From NCBI RefSeq assembly GCF_001570565.1, contig NZ_BBXE01000013.1, positions 824,984-888,983 on the forward strand: DNA of 64,000 bases, given 5' to 3'. Both the position numbers and the translations under genes were made by a program. Positions 9,880-17,978 of the stretch are shown here, piece after piece; the stretch's first letter is position 1; every line of letters starts with the position of its first letter. The notes under the pieces were generated by a model. That model searched no databases, was not told the DNA's origin, and saw only the letters and a program-made list of their open reading frames with translations. The stretch comes from Herbidospora yilanensis. Lineage in GTDB: Bacteria > Actinomycetota > Actinomycetes > Streptosporangiales > Streptosporangiaceae.

Positions 9880-10691
9880 CGCAGACTCCTCAGTTTCTCT
9901 GGATTGCGGACGATGTCGACCTCGACGATTCGTCCCTGTCTGACCGCCAGCCCGTATACCGCCGGCGGATCGTCACGGACCAGCCCCGGCGAGCCGTTGA
10001 CCATGACCGGCCGGAACCCGCCTTGCTGGACCCCGACCAGGAACCGCGCGACCTTCCCGGCCCCGAGGATCGGCCGCAGCGCCGCCTTGACCAGCCCGCC
10101 CCCGTCGGTGCGCAGGACCACATCGGGATCGAGCACCGCGAGCAGCCCCTCGATGTCCCTCCCCGCGCAGGCCGCCGCGAACGCGTCCACCACCCGCCTG
10201 TGGTCCTCGGCGCTGACGTCGAACCTCGGAGCCTTCTTCCGCACGTGCCTGCGGGCCCTGGCGGCGAGCTGACGGCAGGCGGCCGGGCTGCGGCCCACGG
10301 CCTGCCCGATCTCGTCGAAGGGGACGCCGAAGACGTCGTGGAGGACGAAGGCGGTGCGCTCGGCCGGGCTGAGGCTTTCGAGCACGACGAACATCGCCAG
10401 GCTGAGCGACTCGTCGAGCGTCACCCGATCGGCGGGATCGGCGTCGACGACCGGCTCGGGGAGCCAGGGCCCGACGTACTCCTCCCGCCTCTTCCTGGCC
10501 GACTTCAGGACGTCGAGGGCCAGCCTGGAGACGGTGACGACGAGCCAGCCCTCGACGTCCTCGGGCTTCTCCTCGGCCCTGTTCAGGCGCAGCCAGGCGT
10601 CCTGGACGACGTCCTCGGACTCGGCCAGATCGCCCAGCAGGCCGTAGGCCAAGCGGACAAGTCTTGGCCGGATTGCCACATACGGTTCCAC
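9876..10691 (-). CDS. ECF41-group RNA polymerase sigma factor (SigJ-like)
   Basis: A 271-residue ECF sigma factor with regions 2 (LVRLAYGLLGDLAESEDVVQDAWLR) and 4 (LSPAERTAFVLHDVFGVPFDEIGQAVGRSPAACRQLAARAR). A C-terminal SnoaL/NTF2-like domain starts near residue 160 and replaces a separate anti-sigma factor. Two hallmark ECF41 motifs are visible: WLPEP in the linker region and a DGGG loop in the C-terminal domain. ECF41 proteins direct transcription of themselves and a neighbouring CMD-type gene. The promoter just upstream matches. Start GTG 10691 is about nine bases from the predicted -10, so the mRNA may be leaderless. Confidence 0.9.
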   Translation of the reverse strand: MEPYVAIRPRLVRLAYGLLGDLAESEDVVQDAWLRLNRAEEKPEDVEGWLVVTVSRLALDVLKSARKRREEYVGPWLPEPVVDADPADRVTLDESLSLAMFVVLESLSPAERTAFVLHDVFGVPFDEIGQAVGRSPAACRQLAARARRHVRKKAPRFDVSAEDHRRVVDAFAAACAGRDIEGLLAVLDPDVVLRTDGGGLVKAALRPILGAGKVARFLVGVQQGGFRPVMVNGSPGLVRDDPPAVYGLAVRQGRIVEVDIVRNPEKLRSLR

Positions 10692-10700
10692 GCTTAGAAG

Positions 10701-10727
10701 GACGACACAGGGCCAGAGGATGTGACA
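10701..10727 (-). promoter_or_regulatory. ECF41-type autoregulated promoter
   Basis: On the minus strand TGTCACA (10727-10721) is followed after exactly 16 bases by CGTC (10704-10701). This matches the -35/-10 pair known for ECF41 sigma factors. It lies directly in front of the ECF41 gene. The -35 box overlaps the ATG of the divergent SnoaL-like gene. Confidence 0.75.
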
Positions 10728-11077
10728 TGGACTTCATCGAACTCAGCGAACGCGCGTGGCAGGCCAACCGCGAAGGGGACGCCTCCTTCTACGACGCCTA
10801 CCTGACGGACGACCCGGTGGCCATCTCCCCGTGGGGGGTGGAGACCGACCGGGCCGCCATTCTGCGAACCTTCGCGGAGAACCAGAACCCGTACACACGA
10901 ACCGATCAGTCCGAGCACCGGGTGGTCCGGTTGAGTGACACCTCCGTGGTCCACACCGCCCGGGTGGAGATCGACTCCGAGCGGGGGACGATGGTCGTCT
11001 ACGCGACCACGACGATGGTCTTGGACTCCTCCGGCGCCTGGCGGGCCGCGGTGTTCCAGATCACGCCGGTGGCCTAG
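10727..11077 (+). CDS. SnoaL/NTF2-like domain protein
   Basis: A 116-residue single-domain protein of the cystatin-like SnoaL/DUF4440 fold. Markers are an N-terminal helix (FIELSERAWQANREGDASFYDAYLTDD), strands with PWGVETDRAAILRTF, and a final YATTTMVLDSSGAWRAAVFQITPV strand pair. Members are small-ligand binding or isomerase-like proteins of uncertain role. It is divergent from the ECF41 gene and its ATG lies inside that promoter, so transcription of the two may interfere. The longer frame from 10664 would run through the sigma promoter and is not preferred. Confidence 0.75.
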   Translation: MDFIELSERAWQANREGDASFYDAYLTDDPVAISPWGVETDRAAILRTFAENQNPYTRTDQSEHRVVRLSDTSVVHTARVEIDSERGTMVVYATTTMVLDSSGAWRAAVFQITPVA

Positions 11078-11397
11078 CGGACGGCCTGGCAGCTCAGGCC
11101 GTCACCGGCGATCCTGGTCGCGCCCGCGATGACGTCGGTCGTGAGGTGTTTGCAGGCGAGGTAGGGATCGCCGGTGCCCCGGAAGATGAGGCCGGAGCCC
11201 TGGGGGGTGTAGCACCTGAGGCCCGAGGCTTCGTAGAGGCCCAGCCAGGCTTCGGGGTGGATCTTCGCGGTGCAGTATTCGCCGATGCTGAGCGGGCCGA
11301 AGTTGAGGTTGACGATGACGGCTTGAGCTGGGGCGGTGAGGACGGTCGTCGCGGTGAGGGTGGCGGCGGCCAGGAGGGTCAGGGCGCGGCGGAGCAT
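11074..11397 (-). CDS. Small secreted protein, unknown function
   Basis: A 107-residue protein beginning MLRRALTLLAAATLTATTVLTAPAQA-type, a clear Sec signal peptide with an APAQA cleavage site. The mature part of about 80 residues has four cysteines (EYCTAK, LRCYTP, LACKHL, LSCQAV) likely to form two disulfides. I do not recognise the family. ATG 11397 is preferred over 11424 because the longer form would put charged and proline residues before the signal peptide. Its stop overlaps the stop of the convergent SnoaL-like gene by four bases. Confidence 0.65.
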   Translation of the reverse strand: MLRRALTLLAAATLTATTVLTAPAQAVIVNLNFGPLSIGEYCTAKIHPEAWLGLYEASGLRCYTPQGSGLIFRGTGDPYLACKHLTTDVIAGATRIAGDGLSCQAVR

Positions 11398-11590
11398 GGG
11401 AACCTCCGGGGATGGGGTCGTCATGCGGAGTATTTATTAGGAAACTTTCCTGTGCAAGACCGTCTTGACGTGGGACAACGAGGGATTCTTTACGGCCAAC
11501 CCTTCACAAGGGATGTGATCACCCGGAACTGGCACCGCAGTACGTCACCCAGATAAGCGAATATTGACTATCAGTTGAAAATAGGGCGAA

Positions 11591-12856
11591 ATGGGGTTGG
11601 CGCAAAGAAGGGTGTGCCGGTTGTCGAACAACCAAGAACCCACGATTCCGCCGCCCGAAAACGTATTTCCGGCAAACCTCGACGTCGCGGAATTGCTGGC
11701 CACGGGCTGGCGGCCGTCCGCTTTTCGGCAGTTCATCTTGAAGGTGCACAGCCGATGCGATCTCGCGTGTCCGAGTTGCTACGTGTATGAAATGGCCGAC
11801 CAGGGTTGGCGCAGTCAGCCGCGCCAAATGTCGCCGGCCATCGTGGCGCGCACCGCTCTCCGTATAGCCGAACACGCCCGCGCCCACCGGCTGGCCGATA
11901 TCGACGTCATCCTGCACGGAGGGGAACCGCTTCTGGCCGGGCCGGAATCGCTCGGCCACATCGTGCGAACGATTCGCGGGGCGTGCGCCGAGGTGGGCAC
12001 CCGCGTGCGGGTCAGCGTGCAGACCAACGCCGTCCGGCTCGACGAGACCTTCCTGCGTCTCTTCAACGACCTGGAGATACGCGTCGGGGTCAGCCTCGAC
12101 GGCGACGCCGTGGCCCATGACCGGACCCGCGTCTTCGCGAACGGCCGGGGCAGTCATGAACACGTCAGCCGTGCGCTGCGCCTGTTCGAAGGGCCCTTTC
12201 ATCATTTGTTCGCCGGGCTTCTGTGCACCATCGACCTGCGCAACGACCCCGTCTCGACATACCGCGCATTGCTGGAATTCGATCCGCCGGGCGTCGATTT
12301 CCTGCTCCCGCACGGCAACTGGGCGGCGCCGCCGCCCTGGCGCGATCCCGATTCGGCCGCGACGCCTTATGCCGATTGGCTCATCCGCGTTTTCGACGAG
12401 TGGCGGGAGGCGTCGAGCTTTCGTACCGAGATCAGGCTCTTCCACGAGATCAACCGGCTGCTTTTCAAAGCTCCGTCGCGCAGTGAATCGGTCGGGTTGT
12501 CGCCGTCGTCGATGGTCGTGGTCGAGACCAACGGCGCCATCGAACAGTCGGACATCCTCAAATCGGCGTTCGAGGGCGCCTCGGCCACCGGCCTCCATGT
12601 GCTGACCGCCGCCTTCGACGACGCCCTGCGACACCCCGCCATCGTGGCCAGGCAACTGGGTGACCGGGCTCTCGGCCCCGAATGCCACCGATGCGACCTG
12701 ATGCGGATCTGCGGTGGCGGCCTGTACGCCCACCGATACCGCCCGGCCACCGGGTTCCGCAGCCCTTCGGTGTACTGCCCCGACCTCTACCGGCTGATCT
12801 CGTACATCAGCGATCGGCACGCCCGTGACACCGCCCGATTGAAGGGACGCGTATGA
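11591..12856 (+). CDS. fxsB: FxsB-type radical SAM/SPASM cyclophane-forming peptide maturase
   Basis: A 421-residue enzyme. The radical SAM 4Fe-4S motif is C56-x3-C60-x2-C63 within KVHSRCDLACPSCYVYE, followed by HGGEPLL and VGVSLDGD. A SPASM-like C-terminal region carries C365, C368, C374 and C396 in a CGGGLYAHRYRPATGF context typical of the FxsB family. FxsB enzymes install three-residue cyclophane crosslinks at the C-terminus of FxSxx-type precursors. Its stop overlaps the start of the HExxH gene (ATGA). A GGG-containing box precedes ATG 11591; GTG 11612 or TTG 11621 are possible alternatives. The best precursor candidate lies at 16,794, not next door. Confidence 0.88.
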   Translation: MGLAQRRVCRLSNNQEPTIPPPENVFPANLDVAELLATGWRPSAFRQFILKVHSRCDLACPSCYVYEMADQGWRSQPRQMSPAIVARTALRIAEHARAHRLADIDVILHGGEPLLAGPESLGHIVRTIRGACAEVGTRVRVSVQTNAVRLDETFLRLFNDLEIRVGVSLDGDAVAHDRTRVFANGRGSHEHVSRALRLFEGPFHHLFAGLLCTIDLRNDPVSTYRALLEFDPPGVDFLLPHGNWAAPPPWRDPDSAATPYADWLIRVFDEWREASSFRTEIRLFHEINRLLFKAPSRSESVGLSPSSMVVVETNGAIEQSDILKSAFEGASATGLHVLTAAFDDALRHPAIVARQLGDRALGPECHRCDLMRICGGGLYAHRYRPATGFRSPSVYCPDLYRLISYISDRHARDTARLKGRV

Positions 12857-14124
12857 ACACGGTCTCCGACAAGGCCTTCCGCGCCCTGGCCGAGGAACCC
12901 GCCAACGCGGAAGCGGCCGAGGAGCTCAACGGTCTCCAGGTCCGCCGCCGGCTGGGCCTGCTCCGGGGCGTCGCCGAGGAATCCCGGGTGTCCGGCCACC
13001 CCGACGCCGATTTGGCCGGCGAGGCCTACACGGCGCTGCTCGAACTGGAGGCCGCCGCCCCCGCCTCGGTGAACCCGGTCCTCCAGCACCCCGCCGTCGG
13101 GGCCTGGGCCTGGCGGACCTTCCGTTCCCTTCGGGTACGCGGCCCCGAACGCCCCGCCCGCCTTGGTGCGATCGCCGTGGCGGCAGCCGTCGCATCGGGC
13201 ACGCCCTGCCGGGTCAAAGCGCTGCTCGACGACGACGGCGGGCTGATGTTGCCCGGCCTCGGACGCTTGAGCCCCGGCGGAACCTGCGGAGAGATCGAGG
13301 TCGAGGGACACTCCCTGCGGGCCGGAGACTGGAGTGCCGAGCTGGACCTGACGGCCGACGCCCCCGGCTGGCAGGTGCTGCACCGGATCGTGATCGGCGA
13401 CGGCTTCTCCGTCGTGCTGGACGACCTCGACCCCCATCGCTGGCCGGAGCCCGGCCGGGTGACGCCCCGGCTCGCCCCTGGCGCGCTGCCCGTCTGGCGA
13501 TCCCTGCTCCCGGAGGCCTGGCACGTCCTGCGGGCGAACCACACAGGCGTCGCCGACGAGATCGTCACGATCGTGCGGGCCCTCACTCCGATCACGGCGC
13601 CGCCGGAGGGCGTGAGCAGCGCCTCGGCGCGGGAGACGTTCGGCACGATCGCCATGTCCGCGCCGACGGGCTCCCCGTCCTGGCTCGCGGAGACGTTCGC
13701 CCACGAGATCCAGCACGCCAAACTCGACGCCCTCATGCACCTGGTCCCGCTGGTCCGATACGAGAAGACCGAGACCTACTACGCCCCGTGGCGCCCCGAC
13801 CCCCGCCCCGCCCACGGCCTGCTCCAGGGCGCCTACGCCTACCTGGGCGTGACCGAGTTCTGGCAGCGCCAGCATCCGCATGAGGGCCTGCGTGGCCGCG
13901 TGGAGCTCGCCCGCTGGCGGGAGGGGGTCCGGCGCGTCCTCGACACTCTTGAGGACGAGCACCTCCTGAACGACGCGGGGATGACCTTCGTCGACGGCAT
14001 GCGCACCCGGCTGGGAACGGTGCTGGCCGAGCCGCTCGACGGGGAGGCCCTGGCCGCCGCCCAGAAGGCGGCGGCCGACCACCGGGCCGCGTGGGAGGCG
14101 CGGAACGGGATCTCAGATCGGTAG
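12853..14124 (+). CDS. HExxH-motif peptide-modification enzyme (putative peptide beta-hydroxylase)
   Basis: A 423-residue protein with the motif H284-E-I-Q-H288 in AETFAHEIQHAK and a likely third ligand near H321 (PAHGLLQG). This is the pattern of the HEXXH peptide-modification family found next to, or fused to, FxsB. Some members are described as alpha-ketoglutarate-dependent peptide beta-hydroxylases, so the motif would hold iron rather than zinc. The N-terminal 200 residues are helical and then beta-rich, probably for peptide recognition. It is translationally coupled to fxsB. Its 3' end overlaps the convergent fxsT-like gene by 12 bases. Confidence 0.8.
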   Translation: MNTVSDKAFRALAEEPANAEAAEELNGLQVRRRLGLLRGVAEESRVSGHPDADLAGEAYTALLELEAAAPASVNPVLQHPAVGAWAWRTFRSLRVRGPERPARLGAIAVAAAVASGTPCRVKALLDDDGGLMLPGLGRLSPGGTCGEIEVEGHSLRAGDWSAELDLTADAPGWQVLHRIVIGDGFSVVLDDLDPHRWPEPGRVTPRLAPGALPVWRSLLPEAWHVLRANHTGVADEIVTIVRALTPITAPPEGVSSASARETFGTIAMSAPTGSPSWLAETFAHEIQHAKLDALMHLVPLVRYEKTETYYAPWRPDPRPAHGLLQGAYAYLGVTEFWQRQHPHEGLRGRVELARWREGVRRVLDTLEDEHLLNDAGMTFVDGMRTRLGTVLAEPLDGEALAAAQKAAADHRAAWEARNGISDR

Positions 14125-16641
14125 CGGGTCGAAGTCGCAGTCGATCCTGACGCCCGATGCGGCGGTCACCGCGTCGGGCTGGCCCTGCTCGAACCGCTCC
14201 TGGTAGAGGTCCGCCACTTCGATCCTCAGCTTGTCCGCGTCGGGAGCCTCTGTCGCGATCCGGTCCAGGACCAGGTTGGCCGCGCACGACAGGGTCAGGA
14301 AGTGGTCGCGCCCGAACCGCTCCGTGAGGTGTTCGAGTGTGCCCTCACCCAGTGCTCTGGCCTGCTCGGACTCACCCAGGGCGGCCAGGTCGCTGGCCAG
14401 GTTCACCATGCACGACAACACGTAGTGGTGTTCCGGGCCCAGCCGGGCGGTCAGCCCCTCGCGGGCGGCCTCGTTGACGTCGCGGGCCTTCCGGGGATCG
14501 CCGAGCAGGCGGTGCAGAATGCCCAGGTTGGTCTGGCAGGCGAGCGTGAACGGATGGTCGCCGCCGAAGACCGACGGGTAGGCCCGGTTCATCTCCTCCG
14601 CCAGTTCGTACGCCTCAGCGAGATCGCCGCGGACCCGCAGAGCGTTGGAGACGTTCACGGCCGCCGCGATCGTGTCGGGGTGACGGGGGCCGAACAGCCG
14701 GGCCAGCCGGGCGTGGGTGTCTCTGGCGATGGAGATGGCCTGGTCGAGGGCGCCCGCCCGGCGCTGGGCGATCGACAGGTCCTTGGCGGTGATCAGCGTG
14801 GCCCAGTGGTCGCGGCCCAGCTTCAGGACGCCGAACGCCAGCGCGTCCTCACCGGTGTCGCAGGCCTCCTCGAAGCCGCTCGTGAGCCGGACGGCCCTGG
14901 CCATGCTGTTGCGCGAGAGCAGCACGATCTCCGAGCTGGCCGGGTTGGCCGCCTCGCTCTGGGCCAGATAGACCTCCGTGTGCAGCCGCCTGGCCCGTTC
15001 GTACTGGCTGTTGAGGCCGAAGTCGAGGGCGAGGCTGTTCTTGGCCCGCAGGGTGAGGACGTGGTCGTCGCCGAGCAGCCGCTCATGCTGTCTGACCGAC
15101 TCCTCGTCGAGTTCGAGTGCCTCCCGGAAGTCACCGCGGGCCCGCATGCTGCCGCCGAGACCGTTCCTCGCGATCAGCGTCTCCTCGTGTTCCGGGCCGA
15201 ATTCGTTGATCACATTCGCCAGGGTGGTGCGGTCGAGGTCGTACACCTGGGCGTACTCGCCCATGCGGCGCAACGTGTTCCCCTGGTGGCGGCGGGCCCG
15301 GAGCACGTCGGGGTGGTTCTCCCGCGCTCTGCCCCACTCGTCGATGGAGGCGGTGACCAGCTCCAGCGCCGACCGGTAGTTGCCCGAGGAGTAGAGGTAG
15401 CGCACGACGTTCAGAGCGAACTCGCGGACGCTGGGCTCACGTGATTCGAGAAGCCGTGAAGGGCGGACATGGGGCACCAGGTCGGCGAAGTCCGGCCACT
15501 TGGAGTTGTCGTCCGGAAGTTGCGGCGCGCTGCCGGCGAGAAGGCGGTGCACCTCTTCGCGCTGCCGGTCCTGGCGGGCCTCGTCGAGGTCGTCGCGCAA
15601 CAGCGCCTGAATCAGCCGGTGCACCTGGATCGTGCGGTTGTCGGGGTCGCTCCGGATGAGAGCGTATCGGCTGAGCTCTTTCACGGACTTGTCGAACATG
15701 ATCGGGTCGGCCAGCAGTTTCTCGAGACTCGGCGCGTTGGCCTTGTTCCCGCGCCGGAAAACGTCGAGCGGAATGGGATCGGGCCCGAAGAAAGCGCAAC
15801 AGCGCAGCAGGTTGAGCGCGATCTCCAGCCGTTCTTCCAGCAGCGAGACCGAGACTCGCCAGGCGGCGGTCATCGTCAGCGGATAGTCTCTGGCTCTTTC
15901 CGCGCCCAGCAGCCGGGCCGTCTGTTTGTCGAGCAGCTCGATGTAGTCGTCGACCGTCATGGTGCCGCGCCGCTGCAACGCGCCGACCTGTTCCAGGGCC
16001 AGGGGCAGGTCACCCAATTTGTCGGCCAGCCGGAACGCCTCGTCTTTGGTGATCCGCGCGCCCAGCCTTTTCGTCAGGAACTCGATGCTCTCGTCCCTGG
16101 TGAACACGTCCACCTGGAGGGATCGGAATTGGTCGTCCCAATTCGGGTTGCGTGACGTGATGATCACATGGCCGGGGCCGCGCGGAATGAACCTCTCGAT
16201 GCGGGCGTCTTCCGCGTTGTCGAAAATCAACAGCCAGTTGTTGTACGGCGCCCCGTTCTCCAGCGCCTCCCGCACGGACTCGGCCGCCTCCTCCACACCC
16301 ACGACAGAGGCAGGAGTCAATTTGAGATGGGGCGCCAATGCGGCCAGCGCCGAGGGCACCAGATAGTACTGGTCCGCGGGAATCCACCAGACCAGGTCAT
16401 AGTGAGAGCGATAGCGGTGGGCGTACTCGATCGCCAGGTGGGTCTTGCCGACGCCGCCGTAACCCTGCAGAGCCTGCGGCAACGGGATGACGGCGGTCAC
16501 CGACCGGGTGCCCTCACGCAGCTGGTGCAGCAGGCTCTCCCGCCCGGTGAAGCTGCCGTTTCTGGGCGGAACCCGCTCGAAGATCTCCGGCTGTTTGTCT
16601 CCCAGGGAATGTGCGGCGAGCGAGGAGGATTCGGTGCCCAT
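14113..16641 (-). CDS. FxsT-type NB-ARC/TPR protein of FxSxx-like system
   Basis: An 842-residue STAND protein. It has a P-loop GYGGVGKTHL (about residues 60-69), a Walker-B-like LLIFDNAED, the sensor VIITSRNPNW and GDLPLALEQVGAL, which define an NB-ARC ATPase. A winged-helix part follows, then about eight TPR repeats (GNTLRRMGEY, NGLGGSMRARGDF and similar). It ends GVRIDCDFDPLPI, close to the tail I recall for FxSxx-system TPR proteins. ATG 16641 has GGAGG four bases upstream and is preferred over 16704. It is divergent from the precursor-like ORF at 16,794, so both may be controlled from one intergenic region. Confidence 0.82.
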   Translation of the reverse strand: MGTESSSLAAHSLGDKQPEIFERVPPRNGSFTGRESLLHQLREGTRSVTAVIPLPQALQGYGGVGKTHLAIEYAHRYRSHYDLVWWIPADQYYLVPSALAALAPHLKLTPASVVGVEEAAESVREALENGAPYNNWLLIFDNAEDARIERFIPRGPGHVIITSRNPNWDDQFRSLQVDVFTRDESIEFLTKRLGARITKDEAFRLADKLGDLPLALEQVGALQRRGTMTVDDYIELLDKQTARLLGAERARDYPLTMTAAWRVSVSLLEERLEIALNLLRCCAFFGPDPIPLDVFRRGNKANAPSLEKLLADPIMFDKSVKELSRYALIRSDPDNRTIQVHRLIQALLRDDLDEARQDRQREEVHRLLAGSAPQLPDDNSKWPDFADLVPHVRPSRLLESREPSVREFALNVVRYLYSSGNYRSALELVTASIDEWGRARENHPDVLRARRHQGNTLRRMGEYAQVYDLDRTTLANVINEFGPEHEETLIARNGLGGSMRARGDFREALELDEESVRQHERLLGDDHVLTLRAKNSLALDFGLNSQYERARRLHTEVYLAQSEAANPASSEIVLLSRNSMARAVRLTSGFEEACDTGEDALAFGVLKLGRDHWATLITAKDLSIAQRRAGALDQAISIARDTHARLARLFGPRHPDTIAAAVNVSNALRVRGDLAEAYELAEEMNRAYPSVFGGDHPFTLACQTNLGILHRLLGDPRKARDVNEAAREGLTARLGPEHHYVLSCMVNLASDLAALGESEQARALGEGTLEHLTERFGRDHFLTLSCAANLVLDRIATEAPDADKLRIEVADLYQERFEQGQPDAVTAASGVRIDCDFDPLPI

Positions 16642-16754
16642 CGGACCTCCGCTGCTTCGATGAAGAGATGACTTGCTTCTTGCCACGCCCTGTTCAAAAC
16701 TCATCTAAACAGCAACGCTCGTCAATGTCGCCCAGGCCGTGAAAGGCGGCCAAC

Positions 16755-16760
16755 CATAAT
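16755..16760 (+). promoter_or_regulatory. Putative -10 for the precursor-like ORF
   Basis: CATAAT differs from the consensus by one base and lies 33 bases before ATG 16794 in a locally A/T-rich stretch. No convincing -35 is seen, so an activator could be needed. Confidence 0.35.
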
Positions 16761-16793
16761 TCTCTTATCGGCTGACGCTGAAGGCGAGGATTC

Positions 16794-16934
16794 ATGATCG
16801 ATGCTGAACGCGGTTCCGGCGAACCGCTCCTGAACTCGATCGGCGAAGTTCCCTACTCGACCCTGCGTGGGCTGCTGGAACACTTCGTCGAACAGCCCGC
16901 GACGACGAGTTCGGGGTTCCAGAACTTCATCTGA
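16794..16934 (+). CDS. Candidate FxsA-like RiPP precursor, 46 residues, C-terminus FQNFI
   Basis: A short ORF starting ATG 16794 with GGCGAGG four bases upstream. The leader (LLNSIGEVPYSTLRGLLEHFVEQ) resembles the short amphipathic leaders of FxSxx-COOH precursors. A flexible PATTSSG linker is followed by the terminal five residues F42-Q-N-F-I46. Canonical FxsA ends F-x-S-x-x; here Ser is replaced by Asn, so the crosslink would be Phe42 to Asn44. Other three-residue cyclophane enzymes are known to accept Asn at this position. It lies 150 bases from the divergent fxsT-like gene and 3.9 kb after fxsB. It could still be a chance ORF. Confidence 0.65.
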   Translation: MIDAERGSGEPLLNSIGEVPYSTLRGLLEHFVEQPATTSSGFQNFI

Positions 16935-17081
16935 TCGAAACGGCGGGAGGGTCGTGAGCCAATGATGATCCGCGCCCTCCCGGCCACCTGCCGGAGAAAC
17001 CGAAAAAACGACACCGGCCATCTCAGCGCGACTGCCTCTACAGTCGGAACCGGATATCGGGCCGAAGAGGTGGAGCCGTGC

Positions 17082-17978
17082 ATGGGCGGAATGAGCAAAA
17101 AAGATTGGGAGCGGCTCATTTACCAATTGAGGACCGGCCACTGCACCCCTTTCGTGGGCGCCGGCGCCTCGATGAGCGTCCTCCCGTCAGGCCGCCGGCT
17201 CAGTAAGACCCTCGCGGCCAAGTGTGACTATCCCGGCCCGGAGACGAGCGAACTGCCGCGTGTCGCCCAATATGCCAGCTTCGAATACGGCGATCTGAGC
17301 CACGTCAAATACCTGGTCCGCGATGAGCTGACCAAAGACGACCGGACCCCTGATTTCAGCGACCAGAACGAGCCCCACGCGGTGCTGGCCGATTTCCCCC
17401 TGCCGGTCTACCTCACCACCAACTACGACGATTTCATCGTCCAGGCGCTGGCGACCCGCAGGAAGGCGGCCAGAGCGGCCGTCTGCCCGTGGAACGAGGC
17501 CATCGCCCCCGACCCGCTGTTCAAGGACGCGGAGGGCTGGAACCCGAGCCCGCAGACCCCGCTCGTCTACCACCTCCACGGCGCGATGCGCGACCCGGCC
17601 ACCTTCGTGCTGGCCGAGGACGACTACATGATGTTCCTGCGCAATCTCGCCATCGAACGCAAGATCGGCGGCAACCGCATGTTCCCCCCGTCGATCCTGG
17701 CGGCGCTGACCACCCGCCCGTTGCTCTTCATCGGATACAGCCTTCAGGACTGGACGACCCGGGCCATGTTCGCGGAACTCGGCCGGTCGATCCCCGCGCT
17801 CAGCAGGCGCCGCCACGTGAGCGTTCAGCTCGCCCCCGGTGACGCCTCGGGCTGGACGGTCGAAGACCTGGAGCGTCAACTGTCCTGGTACTACCGCGAA
17901 TGGCAGATCACGGTCTACTGGGGCGGCATCGAGGACTTCTGCACCGAATTGCGTGATCGGATGGGAGCCATGTCGTGA
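17082..17978 (+). CDS. SIR2-like domain protein, putative NAD-directed effector
   Basis: A 298-residue protein of the SIR2-like superfamily. Visible motifs are PFVGAGASMSVLPSGR (NAD-binding glycine loop), YLTTNYDDFI with the conserved Asn-Tyr-Asp, VYHLHGAMRDP with the catalytic-type His, and LLFIGYSLQDW. This form is common in anti-phage SIR2 proteins that cleave NAD+. No zinc-ribbon cysteines of deacetylase sirtuins are present. ATG 17082 has GGTGGAG six bases upstream; the frame is open to 16962. Its stop overlaps the next gene start (GTGA), so the two products are made together. Confidence 0.82.
   Translation: MGGMSKKDWERLIYQLRTGHCTPFVGAGASMSVLPSGRRLSKTLAAKCDYPGPETSELPRVAQYASFEYGDLSHVKYLVRDELTKDDRTPDFSDQNEPHAVLADFPLPVYLTTNYDDFIVQALATRRKAARAAVCPWNEAIAPDPLFKDAEGWNPSPQTPLVYHLHGAMRDPATFVLAEDDYMMFLRNLAIERKIGGNRMFPPSILAALTTRPLLFIGYSLQDWTTRAMFAELGRSIPALSRRRHVSVQLAPGDASGWTVEDLERQLSWYYREWQITVYWGGIEDFCTELRDRMGAMS

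Noticed and set aside
11425-11590. FxSxx precursor directly upstream of fxsB
   Set aside because: Frames on both strands were read; the only open ones end STSPR or in short stops, with no terminal F-x-S/N-x-x.
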